This document shows, in pieces, positions 1 to 9,319 of a stretch of 64,000 nucleotides of DNA. The first letter of the stretch is position 1; the number at the start of each line of letters is the position of its first letter. A program made the translations under genes and the position numbers. The notes under the pieces are model-generated. The model ran no database searches, had not been told where the DNA came from, and saw nothing but the letters and a program-made list of their open reading frames with translations. The DNA comes from Laedolimicola sp934402125 (GTDB lineage Bacteria > Bacillota > Clostridia > Lachnospirales > Lachnospiraceae), in the NCBI RefSeq assembly GCF_052065835.1, contig NZ_JBQHTG010000001.1, positions 124,001 through 188,000 on the forward strand, given 5' to 3'.

Positions 1-515
1 AGAATCATCTCGATCCGTCCGGACAGATCCTCTATCACATGGGCTGCCGTAGTCGTACTGGGCCGTCCCGATACATTAGCGCTGGGAGCTGCTATAAAAC
101 CTCCCGCCGCCCGGATAAAGGCCGCCGCGATCCCGTCGCTCGGCATCCGTACTGCTACTGTATCCAAGCCGCCTGTGGTCTCGGAAGGTACCCGATCTGT
201 CTTCGGAAAAATCAGAGTCAATGGTCCCGGCCAGAAGGCATCCATCATTTTTTCTGCCTTTTCCGGCACCTTCGCCGCAATTTTATACAGATCCGCCCGT
301 TCTTCTATGTGTACAATCAGGGGATTATCCGAGGGACGCCCCTTGGCTGCGTATATTTTCTTGGAAGATTCCGGATTCAGCGCATCGCCGCCGAGACCAT
401 ATACCGTCTCCGTAGGAAATGCCACCAGGCCGCCGGCCCGGATAATATCGCCTGCCTCTTTCATGATTTCCGGATCGATATTGTCATAATCTAGTTTTCT
501 TACCTGTGTATCCAA
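1..515 (-). CDS. tsaC: L-threonylcarbamoyladenylate synthase (TsaC/Sua5/YwlC family), 3' end cut by window edge
   Basis: The protein makes threonylcarbamoyl-AMP from threonine, bicarbonate and ATP, the first step of t6A37 tRNA modification in the cytoplasm. The reverse strand reads openly for 171 codons to the window edge. Family hallmarks are FPTETVYGLG near residue 34, the KGRPSDNPLIVH segment near residue 58, WPGPLT near residue 93 and a PSAN motif near residue 143. The start is a TTG codon preceded by AGGTGAA about six bases upstream; there is no in-frame ATG at the N-terminus. The C-terminus is outside the window, so I cannot say whether the longer Sua5 domain is present. It lies 47 bases downstream of the alcohol dehydrogenase on the same strand. 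Identity is confident; the start is less so. Confidence 0.9.
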   Translation of the reverse strand, partial: MDTQVRKLDYDNIDPEIMKEAGDIIRAGGLVAFPTETVYGLGGDALNPESSKKIYAAKGRPSDNPLIVHIEERADLYKIAAKVPEKAEKMMDAFWPGPLTLIFPKTDRVPSETTGGLDTVAVRMPSDGIAAAFIRAAGGFIAAPSANVSGRPSTTTAAHVIEDLSGRIEMI

Positions 516-562
516 AGTTTCACCTGCTTATCGTTATTTTTTACATGATAGATCCAATATGG

Positions 563-1741
563 CTATTTCGCCATCCGGTAGATTTCTGCCATATCTGATC
601 TGGTCAGCTTCTGAATGCTGCCGATGGTCCGCTTATCCATATGACTGCATTTGTAGGCCAGTTCCAGAATCTGTCCTTCCGTCAGTTCTACGCCCAGCTC
701 TTTTATGCTGGTGGGCATATGAATGGATCGGAAGAAATCCTCCAGTGCTTCAATGCCTTCCAGGACGGTTTTTTCCGGATCCGCGTAGTTGTAAGTAACA
801 CCCATTACATTCACCGCGAACTTGGCAAAGCGCGGAACATCATTGAGATATACGTAGCGTGCCCAGCTTCCCCAGACTGCCGCCAGTCCTGCTCCATGGG
901 TCACATCAAACATACCGCCCAGCTCGTGCTCCAGCTGATGGCAGGCCCAGTCACCTGCTCTGCCGCAGCCGGTCAGTCCGTTGTGGGACAGACTTCCCGC
1001 CCAGAAAACTTCAGAACGGGCGTCATAATCCTGCGGATTTTTCAGCAAAATCTTTGCCTGGTGCATCACTGTTTTTATAAGTCCCTCAGCCAGACTGTCT
1101 GTCAGCTCCGTATCCATCTCATGAGAAAAATACCGCTCCATGGTATGCATCATAATATCTACACAGCCGCTCATGGTCTGATATTCCGGCAGGGTATAGG
1201 TCAGCTCCGGATTCATAATCGCGAATTTCGGCCTGCCCAGATCACTGCTGCATCCCCGTTTTAACCAGCCCTCTTCATTGGTAATGACAGAGGAATTGCT
1301 CATTTCACTTCCGGTGGCTGCCAGAGTCAGCACCACGCCTACCGGGACGGAGTCCTTCACCACCGCGATTTTTTCATAAAAATCCCAGACCTCACCGTCG
1401 TATTTGACGCCATACCCGATGGCCTTGGCAGAATCAATGGCGCTTCCGCCTCCTACTGCCAGAATAAAATCTACTCCTTCTTTTTTACAAAGCTCGATCC
1501 CCTCATGAACCAGGGACAGATGGGGATTCGGCACCGCGCCGCCCAACTCTACCCAGGGAATTCCTGCCTCGTCCAGAGACTGAAACACCCGATCCAGAAG
1601 ACCGCTCCGTTTCACGCTTCCCTTTCCGTAATGCACCAGCACCTTCGTTCCGCCAAACTCCCGTACCAGCGCTCCAGCCTGATGTTCTGTATCCTTTCCG
1701 AATACTACCTTTGTGGGTGTGTAATACTGAAATCCGTTCAT
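563..1741 (-). CDS. Iron-containing alcohol dehydrogenase (NADPH-dependent butanol dehydrogenase / YqhD-BdhA type)
   Basis: This is a cytoplasmic group III (Fe-dependent) alcohol dehydrogenase of 392 aa, normal for the family, which probably reduces aldehydes to alcohols in fermentation. The N-terminus YYTPTKVVFGK is typical. The nucleotide-binding GGGSAIDSAK motif lies near residue 95. Metal ligands are visible as the Asp and His in CVDIMMH and the two later His in HQLEHELGG and DVTHGAGLA. I chose the ATG at 1741 over an upstream extension because a GGAGGA site sits directly before it. A good promoter lies upstream at 1809-1837. The exact substrate cannot be read from sequence. Confidence 0.92.
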   Translation of the reverse strand: MNGFQYYTPTKVVFGKDTEHQAGALVREFGGTKVLVHYGKGSVKRSGLLDRVFQSLDEAGIPWVELGGAVPNPHLSLVHEGIELCKKEGVDFILAVGGGSAIDSAKAIGYGVKYDGEVWDFYEKIAVVKDSVPVGVVLTLAATGSEMSNSSVITNEEGWLKRGCSSDLGRPKFAIMNPELTYTLPEYQTMSGCVDIMMHTMERYFSHEMDTELTDSLAEGLIKTVMHQAKILLKNPQDYDARSEVFWAGSLSHNGLTGCGRAGDWACHQLEHELGGMFDVTHGAGLAAVWGSWARYVYLNDVPRFAKFAVNVMGVTYNYADPEKTVLEGIEALEDFFRSIHMPTSIKELGVELTEGQILELAYKCSHMDKRTIGSIQKLTRSDMAEIYRMAK

Positions 1742-1808
1742 GTGATGTCCTCCTTGTTTCTCACGCTTCGAACTGGGCCTGTCATGCGTAGCTGACTGCT
1801 CTGTTTCT

Positions 1809-1837
1809 ATTATACTTCCTTTTCTGTGCGCTGGCAA
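1809..1837 (-). promoter_or_regulatory. Sigma-A-type promoter for the alcohol dehydrogenase
   Basis: On the minus strand TTGCCA (-35, 1832-1837) is followed after exactly 17 bases by TATAAT (-10, 1809-1814). The -10 is about 68 bases upstream of the ATG at 1741. Spacing and hexamers are close to consensus. Confidence 0.7.
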
Positions 1838-1863
1838 CGATGGAGTAATTTTAACAAGCTTAT

Positions 1864-2030
1864 TTATTCATACCGCAAGGCCTCGATCGGGTTCATTTTC
1901 GCCGCCTTGTTGGCCGGATAATAGCCAAAAAATACGCCAATCAGAATCGAGAAGGTCACCGAAAATACGATACCGCCCACGGAGGGCTTCGCCGCGTAGC
2001 CCAGGGCATTGGTGGCTATCGCCGCCAGAT
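1864..2030 (-). pseudogene. C-terminal remnant of a MacB/FtsX-type ABC transporter permease
   Basis: About 50 codons end in FGYYPANKAAKMNPIEALRYE followed by a stop, which is the characteristic C-terminus of MacB-like ABC permeases (last membrane helix, YPAxxAA, PIEALRYE). Upstream the homology stops: the preceding codons read as unrelated sequence running into the divergent amidase gene. The rest of a permease of roughly 400 aa and its ATPase partner are absent. It looks like a deletion scar with no function expected. The reading frame of the remnant itself is intact, so the loss may be fairly recent. Confidence 0.75.
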
Positions 2031-2149
2031 TTTGTGACTGTTTTTTGTATAAGCTGTGAGGAAATCGTGTGAATCCTGTGATTTTTTCTGTGTTCACACC
2101 GGATTCTTCCGTGCATATCTATATAAAAAACCTGCGTACAGGAGAACCT

Positions 2150-2989
2150 ATGGTTGAAAAAATTGTAATCGATGCCGGCCACGGTGGAAAAAACCCCGGC
2201 GCCGTCTATCAGGGACGCCGGGAGAGCGACGACGCCCTCCGCCTTGCCATGGTAGTGGGAAATATTCTGGAGGAAAATGGCTATGACGTCATCTATACCC
2301 GAACCACCGACGCTACCCAGTCCGTTGGTCAGAAGGCTGCCATCGCCAATGAAGAAGGCGCCGATCTTTTTCTTTCCATTCATCGCAACGCCGCCGACTA
2401 TCCGGGCCAGTATGATGGAATCCAGACCCTGCTCTATGACGATTCCGGCCTCAAAAAAAAGATAGCTGAGCGGATCAACGCCAATCTGGAGGCGCTGGGC
2501 TTTCGAAATATCGGCGTCGATATCCGGCCCAACCTGGTGGTTTTAAACAGCACCCGGATGCCTGCCCTTCTGGTTGAGGCCGGGTTTATCGACAGCGATA
2601 AGGACAATCAGCTTTTTGACAGTCGTTTCCAGGCTCTGGCCCAGGCCATTGCCGAGGGTATCATGGAGACTCTGGAGGAATCCGCCGCCACAGAGGAAGG
2701 CGTTTCCGCCGACTCACTTTCTCCCGTAGCTTCCGTGAGCGACCAGACAGAAGATCCTTCCCTGCCTGATAAAGAGCTTTACCGGGTACAGGCAGGCGCC
2801 TACCGGGAGCGGGAATACGCGGAAAATCTTTTGAGTCTTCTGGAAAATGACGGTTTCCCCGCCTACATCATTTATCATGACGGTCTTTATAAGGTGCAGA
2901 TCGGTGCCTACGCCCGGCTCAGCAACGCCATCGCCATGGAGCGGGAGGTGCGGGAAAAGGGCTATAATACCTACATCACCACCTGCTGA
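2150..2989 (+). CDS. N-acetylmuramoyl-L-alanine amidase (Amidase_3) with C-terminal SPOR domain
   Basis: The protein (279 aa) is a zinc amidase that cleaves the bond between MurNAc and L-Ala of peptidoglycan. The catalytic domain spans about residues 1-185: the DAGHGG motif supplies the first His and a Glu follows (GRRESDD), SIHRNA supplies the second His, and LLVEAGFID holds the catalytic Glu. A linker precedes a SPOR domain (about 208-278) with the paired YRVQAGAY and YKVQIGAY strands, which binds denuded septal glycan. No signal peptide is visible from the ATG at 2150, chosen for its GGAG site nine bases upstream; an upstream in-frame start would add no recognisable signal. Sporulation germination/cortex amidases (CwlC type) share this signal-less layout, so a role in mother-cell lysis is possible but not shown. 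Confidence 0.88.
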   Translation: MVEKIVIDAGHGGKNPGAVYQGRRESDDALRLAMVVGNILEENGYDVIYTRTTDATQSVGQKAAIANEEGADLFLSIHRNAADYPGQYDGIQTLLYDDSGLKKKIAERINANLEALGFRNIGVDIRPNLVVLNSTRMPALLVEAGFIDSDKDNQLFDSRFQALAQAIAEGIMETLEESAATEEGVSADSLSPVASVSDQTEDPSLPDKELYRVQAGAYREREYAENLLSLLENDGFPAYIIYHDGLYKVQIGAYARLSNAIAMEREVREKGYNTYITTC

Positions 2990-2998
2990 AGAGGATTA

Positions 2999-3032
2999 TA
3001 AAAAGGGAGCAGTTCCTGACTGCTCCCTTTTT
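2999..3032. terminator. Bidirectional Rho-independent terminator between the amidase and CIS cluster
   Basis: A 12-bp perfect stem (AAAAGGGAGCAG paired with CTGCTCCCTTTT) surrounds a 7-base loop, with A-run and T-run on either side. It sits between two converging genes and can serve both the plus-strand amidase and the end of the minus-strand CIS operon. Confidence 0.88.
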
Positions 3033-3042
3033 CCTGTCAAAT

Positions 3043-4137
3043 TTATCCGAGGATATAGCTTCCATCCAGGGCGAATCCTGCCGCTCCTGCCTGCTCCGGC
3101 CGGGACAGGCGACTGTTCCGATCCAGATAGCAATGAGTATCCATGTGGCTGCTCCAGTTCAGCAGCACCAGCTTTCCCTCCAGCCCCAGGGGTGTGAATT
3201 CCCGGAGCAGACGTTCCAGTCTTTCCCGCTCCGGCTGTTTTTCTTCCCCTGTCACGTCCAGGATTACCGTAAACGTATCCTCATTTTTTCCGTACAGCCG
3301 CTGATAGATCTGAAGCAGCTCCTGATTTCGGCTCATCCAGTCATGCCATTTGAAATATTCCACCAGCACTGCTTCCCGGCCGGTGACAAATTTCAGCATT
3401 TCCAGAAGTACCCGGCCGGTTCCCCGGCCGCTTTCCAGTTCTCCCATCCGGCCCAGCAGAATCCGGAGCTGCTCCGGTGTATATTCCTGCCCGGCTGCCC
3501 GGTTTCCCGTCCATTCTGCGAAAACCGGGAGATTTTCCCGGGGCGTACTCTCGTAATCCAGATACTCCAAAAGCCGGTCCACCCGTTCCTCCAGATCCTC
3601 GTAGACGCTCTGAAAGCCGCACAGATAGCGTTCAAAGAAAGCGTTTCTTCCCTCTTCCTGATAGATTTCCGGCAGATATTCTACAAAGCTTCGCCAGGGA
3701 AATTCCACCCGGAAGCCTTCGATAGTAAAAAAGCTGTCGCTTCCCGCTCCCAGCACCCGGATCAGCACCCAGAGATACCGGCCCTCCAGCCCGTGAAGCA
3801 GCAGATCCGGCGTATTGACCCGGCGCACACTTTTCCAGTTCCCGAAAGCCTCCTCCGGCGCTCTGCCCTCTTCCCAGAGCTGTTCCACAGTCTCGGACAG
3901 ATCCGTATCCGCGGCAGCCGCGAAAATTTCGTATTTACAGTGATGGAAGCTTCCCTCCAGCACCAGCCGGTGCCAGGTTCCTCCCTGATCCATGGAATCA
4001 TAGACCGGAGCCAGGTAGAGAAACGCTCCGCTTCCTTCTCCGGTCAGCCGGTACTCCTCCGTCAGCTTCATCCGGCGGGTTTTTCCTTCCTTCAGGCCCA
4101 GCCGGTAAAAATTCAGTTTTTTTCCAGTCTCCATCAT
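3043..4137 (-). CDS. CIS baseplate protein, phage tail protein I (P2 gpI / TIGR02242-like)
   Basis: This 364-aa protein is the last gene of the CIS operon. The central segment (about residues 150-260), starting FVEYLPEIYQEE and continuing through a helical EDLEERVDRLLEYLD stretch and LPVFAEWTG, matches the P2 I-like tail proteins of Mu-type tails and eCIS baseplates, where they connect the baseplate wedge to fibres. The N-terminal about 150 residues are beta-rich and unassigned. The start was set at the ATG at 4137, with AGGAGGA about 10 bases upstream; the upstream ATG at 4146 is almost on top of that site. It lies 19 bases after the second baseplate J-like gene. No tail fibre gene follows, unlike in Mu. 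Confidence 0.8.
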   Translation of the reverse strand: MMETGKKLNFYRLGLKEGKTRRMKLTEEYRLTGEGSGAFLYLAPVYDSMDQGGTWHRLVLEGSFHHCKYEIFAAAADTDLSETVEQLWEEGRAPEEAFGNWKSVRRVNTPDLLLHGLEGRYLWVLIRVLGAGSDSFFTIEGFRVEFPWRSFVEYLPEIYQEEGRNAFFERYLCGFQSVYEDLEERVDRLLEYLDYESTPRENLPVFAEWTGNRAAGQEYTPEQLRILLGRMGELESGRGTGRVLLEMLKFVTGREAVLVEYFKWHDWMSRNQELLQIYQRLYGKNEDTFTVILDVTGEEKQPERERLERLLREFTPLGLEGKLVLLNWSSHMDTHCYLDRNSRLSRPEQAGAAGFALDGSYILG

Positions 4138-4156
4138 AACCGGCATTCCTCCTCTT

Positions 4157-6001
4157 TCAGCAGAACTCGAAGTCTGATTCCTTTAAGTAAGCCAACGCGT
4201 CCTCCCGGAGCAGCAGATCTCCCCGGTTGCTCTTCTCCGCGGCGCTGCCCGTCCGTTCCAGATGCAGTTCCCGGACTTTCTCCACGCCCTCCAGATTTTC
4301 CAGGGCTGTATACAGCTTTCCATAAGAAATCACCGCTCCAAAGCTTTTTCCTCTGATTTCCTGCTGCAGGCATTCCCGTATCGCTCTGCGGACGGCAGGC
4401 GTATCCTGTCTGAGCTTAAGCCTGCCATACACTTCCACACCCACATACCGGGGCGATACAATCCGTACCCTGGTATTGATCAGGCGGAAGGACTCCAGAT
4501 GTTCCTCCAGAAGCTTCCGGTAAACCGGGCTCAGCTCGGGACACCTTTCCTCACTCCAGGGCTTTACTACGACAACCACCTCATTGCTGCCTGCTTCCTG
4601 CCGGTGCAGCTCCCCGTAAAGCTTTCCCGGGATCACATGCACCTTTTCCAGCATAAGCCCCGGCGTCCCGCCGATGATTTCTTCATAATCCCGCTCCGCC
4701 GCCAGCCGTCTCTGGGTAAATAATTCCTGCTCCAGCCGCACCAGCATTTCCTTCAGGCTTTCCCTGGATCTGCCATTCTCGATAGCCAGCGGATTGTGTA
4801 TCCGGTACGGAAAACTTTCCCCATGTTCAAAGGTCCGAAGTTCTCCCGCCTGGATATTTCCGGCGCCGCACAGGGAGGTTACCAGTCCTGTCACATAGAT
4901 TTCCTGCTTCTGGCGCGGTACAGCTCCATGAATTCCATCTCCGAACCGAATCATCTGCCGTTTCCTGTCATAGGTAAATACCTGTTCCTCATAACCGGCC
5001 TCTTCCAGGTTCTCCCGGTGCTGATATAAGGCTGTTTCCCCGTCACTTCCACAGATCAGCAGAGAAAATCTCCAGGCGTCCGGATAGTCAAACAGAAGCT
5101 CCTGCCCTGCACAGCCGTCTGTGACGCCGATACGAAGTCCTTCCAGCCGTTCTCCTTCTCTGCAGATGGTTCTTTGCTGCACCACCGGAAGCGGATTGAC
5201 ACAGACCAGTCCCAGCCTGGGCGAACAGTCGTAGGTGTTTTCCGTAAGCACGGCCCGGATATAGAAGGCCTCCGGCATATCCGGATCCGGGCGCAGAGGC
5301 TGCATACTTCCCGTAAGCTCCGGCCATACAAAGCCGCTCCGGAGAAATCCGCAGGTGTCGTCCTCAACCGGAATATCGATCCAGCCCTTTTCTGTAAAAA
5401 TCTGCCATTTTAATGCTGCCAGACAAATCCGGCCGGAAAAGGGATTTCGTTTTTCATTTTTTTCTACACAGAGATAGAGCGCGTCTCCCTGCTGCAGAGC
5501 TTTCTCAAATCCAAAATAGACGGCCTGCTCTCCCCATTTTCCTGTAGGGAACATCTCCGCGTAATCCCCGTCCACTCCGGCAAAGGCCGTCAGATCCACA
5601 AGTTCTTCTGCTTCTTCCCGCAAGAACGCCCGGAACCGGTTCGTCTCCACCCGATAGTCCTCTTCTGTCTCAAAGGGAATCTCTCCTGCCAGCAGCGCCG
5701 TCCCACCGGGAATCACCTGTCCGGATCCGGCCGCCTCCGCCACCACATAGCCTCTGGCCGGGCAGGCTGCCTTGGGGAGAATACCCAGAAGCTTCAGGTA
5801 TTTTTCCACATGGGCATCCCCTGTGGCATTCATATAATAATCCAGCATATCGGTCAGCCATGCGTACAGCTCCAGTACGGTAATACCCGGATCATGGCTG
5901 TTGAAATCCGTCCACTCCGCTGTCATAGCCGGAATCCGGCTGACAGCCCTCTGTTTTATCTGCTCATAGGTCACCTGATCCAACTGGGGTACTTTTAACA
6001 T
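4157..6001 (-). CDS. CIS baseplate wedge protein (baseplate J / TIGR02243-like, Pvc12-type)
   Basis: This 614-aa structural protein is a probable second baseplate wedge component. The N-terminus carries the SHDPGITVLELYAWLTD signature (about residues 29-45) found in putative baseplate assembly proteins of eCIS and Mu-like tails. A late segment (RRLAAERDYEEIIGG, about 455-470) and the following VVVVKPW strand resemble the conserved C-terminal half of gpJ/gp47 proteins. Its start overlaps the end of the upstream 948-aa baseplate gene by 7 bases, implying translational coupling. Two baseplate J-like proteins in tandem is the usual eCIS arrangement (Pvc11/Pvc12). Confidence 0.82.
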   Translation of the reverse strand: MLKVPQLDQVTYEQIKQRAVSRIPAMTAEWTDFNSHDPGITVLELYAWLTDMLDYYMNATGDAHVEKYLKLLGILPKAACPARGYVVAEAAGSGQVIPGGTALLAGEIPFETEEDYRVETNRFRAFLREEAEELVDLTAFAGVDGDYAEMFPTGKWGEQAVYFGFEKALQQGDALYLCVEKNEKRNPFSGRICLAALKWQIFTEKGWIDIPVEDDTCGFLRSGFVWPELTGSMQPLRPDPDMPEAFYIRAVLTENTYDCSPRLGLVCVNPLPVVQQRTICREGERLEGLRIGVTDGCAGQELLFDYPDAWRFSLLICGSDGETALYQHRENLEEAGYEEQVFTYDRKRQMIRFGDGIHGAVPRQKQEIYVTGLVTSLCGAGNIQAGELRTFEHGESFPYRIHNPLAIENGRSRESLKEMLVRLEQELFTQRRLAAERDYEEIIGGTPGLMLEKVHVIPGKLYGELHRQEAGSNEVVVVVKPWSEERCPELSPVYRKLLEEHLESFRLINTRVRIVSPRYVGVEVYGRLKLRQDTPAVRRAIRECLQQEIRGKSFGAVISYGKLYTALENLEGVEKVRELHLERTGSAAEKSNRGDLLLREDALAYLKESDFEFC

Positions 6002-8841
6002 GCGCTCACCTCGATATATACCATATGTTCACCGCTCACAGCCATTGCGAAGGGATCCTTGCGGTTTTCATAAAAGCTCTCGTCCACTGCGGTTTCCTTT
6101 CCGTCCACCAGAGCAGTCATCACCATTCTGGAAATGCCGGAATCCTCGATCCGGGTTCTTAAGAAAGCAGTCAGCTGGGCAGGCGTGGGCAGTTCTCCTA
6201 TCTCCCAGCCATTTCCTGCCATACCGCCCTCCAGCGGATCCAGAAATGTCCGGATCAGCTCCAGCGTCTTCTGCTGCAGCTCATAGGCCTGCTCCATGGA
6301 TTCCCGCTCCAGCCATACCCGGACGTTCATTCGGATAAAGTGGGGCTGAATCAGAGTCAGCGTCTTTCCCGACGCCGTCAGTGCGCTGTCCGCCAGTAGC
6401 CGCTCCCGAATCTGTCTTTTCACACTGGAAAATACATGGGCGCCCTTTCCATATTCCTCCACAAGAACCGCCACTGTCACACTGCCATATTCTCTGTTTC
6501 CCATAGAATCTGTATGGTTACAACAGCGGATTTTCCGGACGCCGTAGGCAGCCTGGGAAATGATGTCAAAAAAGTCTTTCTCTGTTACTGCCCGGCTCCG
6601 GGTGCGCAGCATTCCTGCCACCAGATCCATGGTTGTTTCCTCTGTATATCCGTCATAGCCTCCATAGGTAGGAAAGGGATTCGTTACTTCCGCCAGATAA
6701 CGGATCGCGGTTCCCGGTACCCGGATGCGATCCGCCGGTACATTGGCTCTGCTGCCCCCATAATTACTGTGGGAGACACGGATTTGCGGTCCCTCCTCCG
6801 GAACCGGATAATCGGCAAACGCGTGCTTCCGAAATTTCAGCTCGCCGGAAGCCATGTCCAGCTGGCAAATCCGCCCTCTCTCATAAATGGGATTGCCCGG
6901 CTTCCATTCCACATAAGCTCTTTCCTCTCCTTGCTGCTCCAGCACCTCTACCCTTGCCTTCAGCAGATTCTGCTGGGAAAGCTGGATCGTCACAGCGTCC
7001 TCCAGGCTGTCCAGATAAAATTCCTCCGTCACCGTATTCACGTTGACTACCCGGACCATATTGGGATAGATTCCCCGGATCAGCGGAAGCCCGTACTCCG
7101 GATTTTCCTTATTTTCATTGATAAACCGGATAAAATAACCCTCATACCCGTAGAGCTTCTTCCGGACAGCATCCTGGGGAATCATCAGCAGCAGATTGCC
7201 GGATCCGCAGAATCCCTCCGTATAATCCTCTGTCCGCACCGGCAAAAATCCCTGTTCCGTCAGGTATTCCGTCCGGAAACGGATCGGCCTGTCCCCGTAA
7301 TTCTCAATATCAAAATACAGGCTGAGGGGCAGTCCCGCCATCGAGCGGTCAAAGCCCAGATACATGGTCCTTTGCCTGTTTTCTGTCTCGTAGAAGAGAA
7401 GCGTTCCGCCTCCGGCTTTAAGCTCCTCCGTAATATCCTGTTCCTCAAAGTTGTTGCAGGTCAGCACACAGTCCGGCTCCTTTGGCGCTTCCTTATAAGA
7501 ATAAGAAAAGGTCGGTGCCGATATCACAGGGCATTTATAGACTGCGGGCATTTTATAGATATTCTCCGCCTGCAGCAATCTCACGCGAATCCGTCCTTCC
7601 CCGTTCTCCTCATAATCCGCCATATCCTCCGGGCAGAGAAAATCCAGGGTAACCGCCCCTTCTGTGGATCCGTTGAACATGGATCTCCGATGGGCTTCCC
7701 GGAACAGCGGCTTCCAGCCTGCGTAACTCCGGTATTCCCAGACCGTATCCTCCGCCAGAACCTCCGCAGCCCGGACACTTAAGGGCTTCTTGGGCTTCTT
7801 CATAATGGCCTTGTATTCCAGATCCAGCTCCGGCACCTCCGGCCGTTCCTCGTGAAGCCGGTAGTCCAGACGGAAGGAAAGCTTTACCCGCGCCCCTCTT
7901 CTGCTTAAGACCTCCCCGTCCTCAAAAACAGTTTCATTGTACAGCCCGAGAGGTTTCCCAAAGGGATAAAAGCTTGTGCCAAACTCCGGATTTCCATTCA
8001 GCCGAATCTCCTCCGGTGCCTTTCCTTCCCGTCCCATGGATACGGAAATTCCCCGAAGATACAGCTTTGGCAGCTCCCCAAGACAGGTCAAGGCCAGATA
8101 ATAGCCCTCCTTCTGACCCATGCGGATCTTCTGGGGAATATAATGGTCCATACGAAGGCGCACCGCGTCTCCGTCCCGTTCTACCGTCTGGAAAACGCGC
8201 TCCTCCCCCTCCGGTTCCAGTATGGACCAACAGAAATCCTGGGAGGTAACGGCTGTCAGCAGCTCTTCCCGGGCTTTATCCCCGGAGGTCTCCGCGTAAA
8301 TACGTAAATCCAGCTCCGTTAGTCCGTCAAAGAGCTGTTCAAAGCACAGATACAGCCTGTGTCTGGTGCTGTTGGTTCCTTCTGTGCCAAAAGCGGTGAA
8401 GGCTTCCTTCTCCCGATATTCTTTTTTTACAATTTTACCCAGTTCCCGGTCTGTGACTACAATTAGCTCCGGGTGTACGTCTGTCGCTGTAATCCCATGC
8501 TCTGCGGAATATACCAGTTCTTCTCCCTTATCTCCGGTGGCCAGCACCCGGGTTCCCCGGGGAATGGATACCAGGCCTTCATAGCCCTCCACCGGCCGGA
8601 ACTGTACATAGCCCCTGGAAGCGCTGATGGGTTCTCTGACCAGTCCGTCAAACAGATTCAGATACTGGATTCTGTGCTTATCGATCACGCCCTGATACCG
8701 CTCCTCGCAGGAAGCAAGCATTTCACTGCCAAGATCCGTCAGCACCGAACCGGCGTCCTTTCCCCCCGGCTCGTAGGCAAACTCCGGCACGTAGGAACGC
8801 ATCAGCTTCTGCAGTTTTTCATTTGCGGAATATTTCTCCAT
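5995..8841 (-). CDS. CIS large baseplate J-like protein (T4 gp6 / Mu gp47 / Pvc11-type)
   Basis: This 948-aa protein probably forms the main (inner) wedge of the baseplate hub ring. The N-terminal region (about 25-130) shows the family pattern FAYEPGGKDAGSVLTDLGSEM and a strand VSIPRGTRVLATG, as in gp47/gpJ proteins. The C-terminal 250 residues contain PFPTYGGYDGYTEE and a RAVTEKDFFDIISQAAYGV segment, the typical baseplate J core, followed by a helical tail. The length is close to PVC and Afp counterparts. It is preceded by the gp25-like gene, 21 bases upstream, as in Mu (46-47) and PVC (9-11). Confidence 0.85.
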   Translation of the reverse strand: MEKYSANEKLQKLMRSYVPEFAYEPGGKDAGSVLTDLGSEMLASCEERYQGVIDKHRIQYLNLFDGLVREPISASRGYVQFRPVEGYEGLVSIPRGTRVLATGDKGEELVYSAEHGITATDVHPELIVVTDRELGKIVKKEYREKEAFTAFGTEGTNSTRHRLYLCFEQLFDGLTELDLRIYAETSGDKAREELLTAVTSQDFCWSILEPEGEERVFQTVERDGDAVRLRMDHYIPQKIRMGQKEGYYLALTCLGELPKLYLRGISVSMGREGKAPEEIRLNGNPEFGTSFYPFGKPLGLYNETVFEDGEVLSRRGARVKLSFRLDYRLHEERPEVPELDLEYKAIMKKPKKPLSVRAAEVLAEDTVWEYRSYAGWKPLFREAHRRSMFNGSTEGAVTLDFLCPEDMADYEENGEGRIRVRLLQAENIYKMPAVYKCPVISAPTFSYSYKEAPKEPDCVLTCNNFEEQDITEELKAGGGTLLFYETENRQRTMYLGFDRSMAGLPLSLYFDIENYGDRPIRFRTEYLTEQGFLPVRTEDYTEGFCGSGNLLLMIPQDAVRKKLYGYEGYFIRFINENKENPEYGLPLIRGIYPNMVRVVNVNTVTEEFYLDSLEDAVTIQLSQQNLLKARVEVLEQQGEERAYVEWKPGNPIYERGRICQLDMASGELKFRKHAFADYPVPEEGPQIRVSHSNYGGSRANVPADRIRVPGTAIRYLAEVTNPFPTYGGYDGYTEETTMDLVAGMLRTRSRAVTEKDFFDIISQAAYGVRKIRCCNHTDSMGNREYGSVTVAVLVEEYGKGAHVFSSVKRQIRERLLADSALTASGKTLTLIQPHFIRMNVRVWLERESMEQAYELQQKTLELIRTFLDPLEGGMAGNGWEIGELPTPAQLTAFLRTRIEDSGISRMVMTALVDGKETAVDESFYENRKDPFAMAVSGEHMVYIEVSAC

Positions 8842-8862
8842 GCTTTTTTCCTCCTCCGGCCC

Positions 8863-9276
8863 TTAGAGCTCGCCGATTCCCTCCTCCAGATAGTAAGGAA
8901 ATACCAGATTGTTTGGATTGTTGGTCGCCCTCACGTCATAGCTGATATTCAGATAAATCGTTCCGCCCGTCAGGTTTCTTCTGTCTACGGTCACATTTAC
9001 ATGCCGGATTCTCGGCTCATAGCGGGTCAGCGCGTCCTCCGCCTCCCGGATTAAGCCCGCCTCGAAGGCAGCGTCCGGTAAATCAAAGATATAATCCTGC
9101 AGATTGCAGCCGAAATCCGGAAGCATGGCCCGCTCCTTCAGTCTGGTCATCAGAATGATATAGATCGCCTGCCGGATATCCTCTTCCCCCTCCGCCATCC
9201 GGAATTTTCCTGTTACCGGATCCACCTTGGGCGGGAAAGCAAATCCCTTTCCCAGAAAAGCCCTTGAATCTTCCAT
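8863..9276 (-). CDS. CIS baseplate wedge protein gp25-like (Pvc9/TssE-type)
   Basis: This 137-aa protein belongs to the gp25/W family, which connects sheath initiation to the baseplate. Typical features are GKGFAFPPKVD near the N-terminus, a helix ending IRQAIYIILMTRLKERAMLP followed by DFGCNLQDYIFD (the family's R-G-xxP-xFGxxL region), and a final strand with YEPRIRHVNVTVD. The length is normal for the family. It is encoded between the spike protein gene and the large baseplate gene, in the canonical position. Confidence 0.92.
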   Translation of the reverse strand: MEDSRAFLGKGFAFPPKVDPVTGKFRMAEGEEDIRQAIYIILMTRLKERAMLPDFGCNLQDYIFDLPDAAFEAGLIREAEDALTRYEPRIRHVNVTVDRRNLTGGTIYLNISYDVRATNNPNNLVFPYYLEEGIGEL

Positions 9277-9319
9277 GCCTGTCTCTCCCTTTCCCGCTGT
9301 GCTTCCTGCGTTCTGTCTC

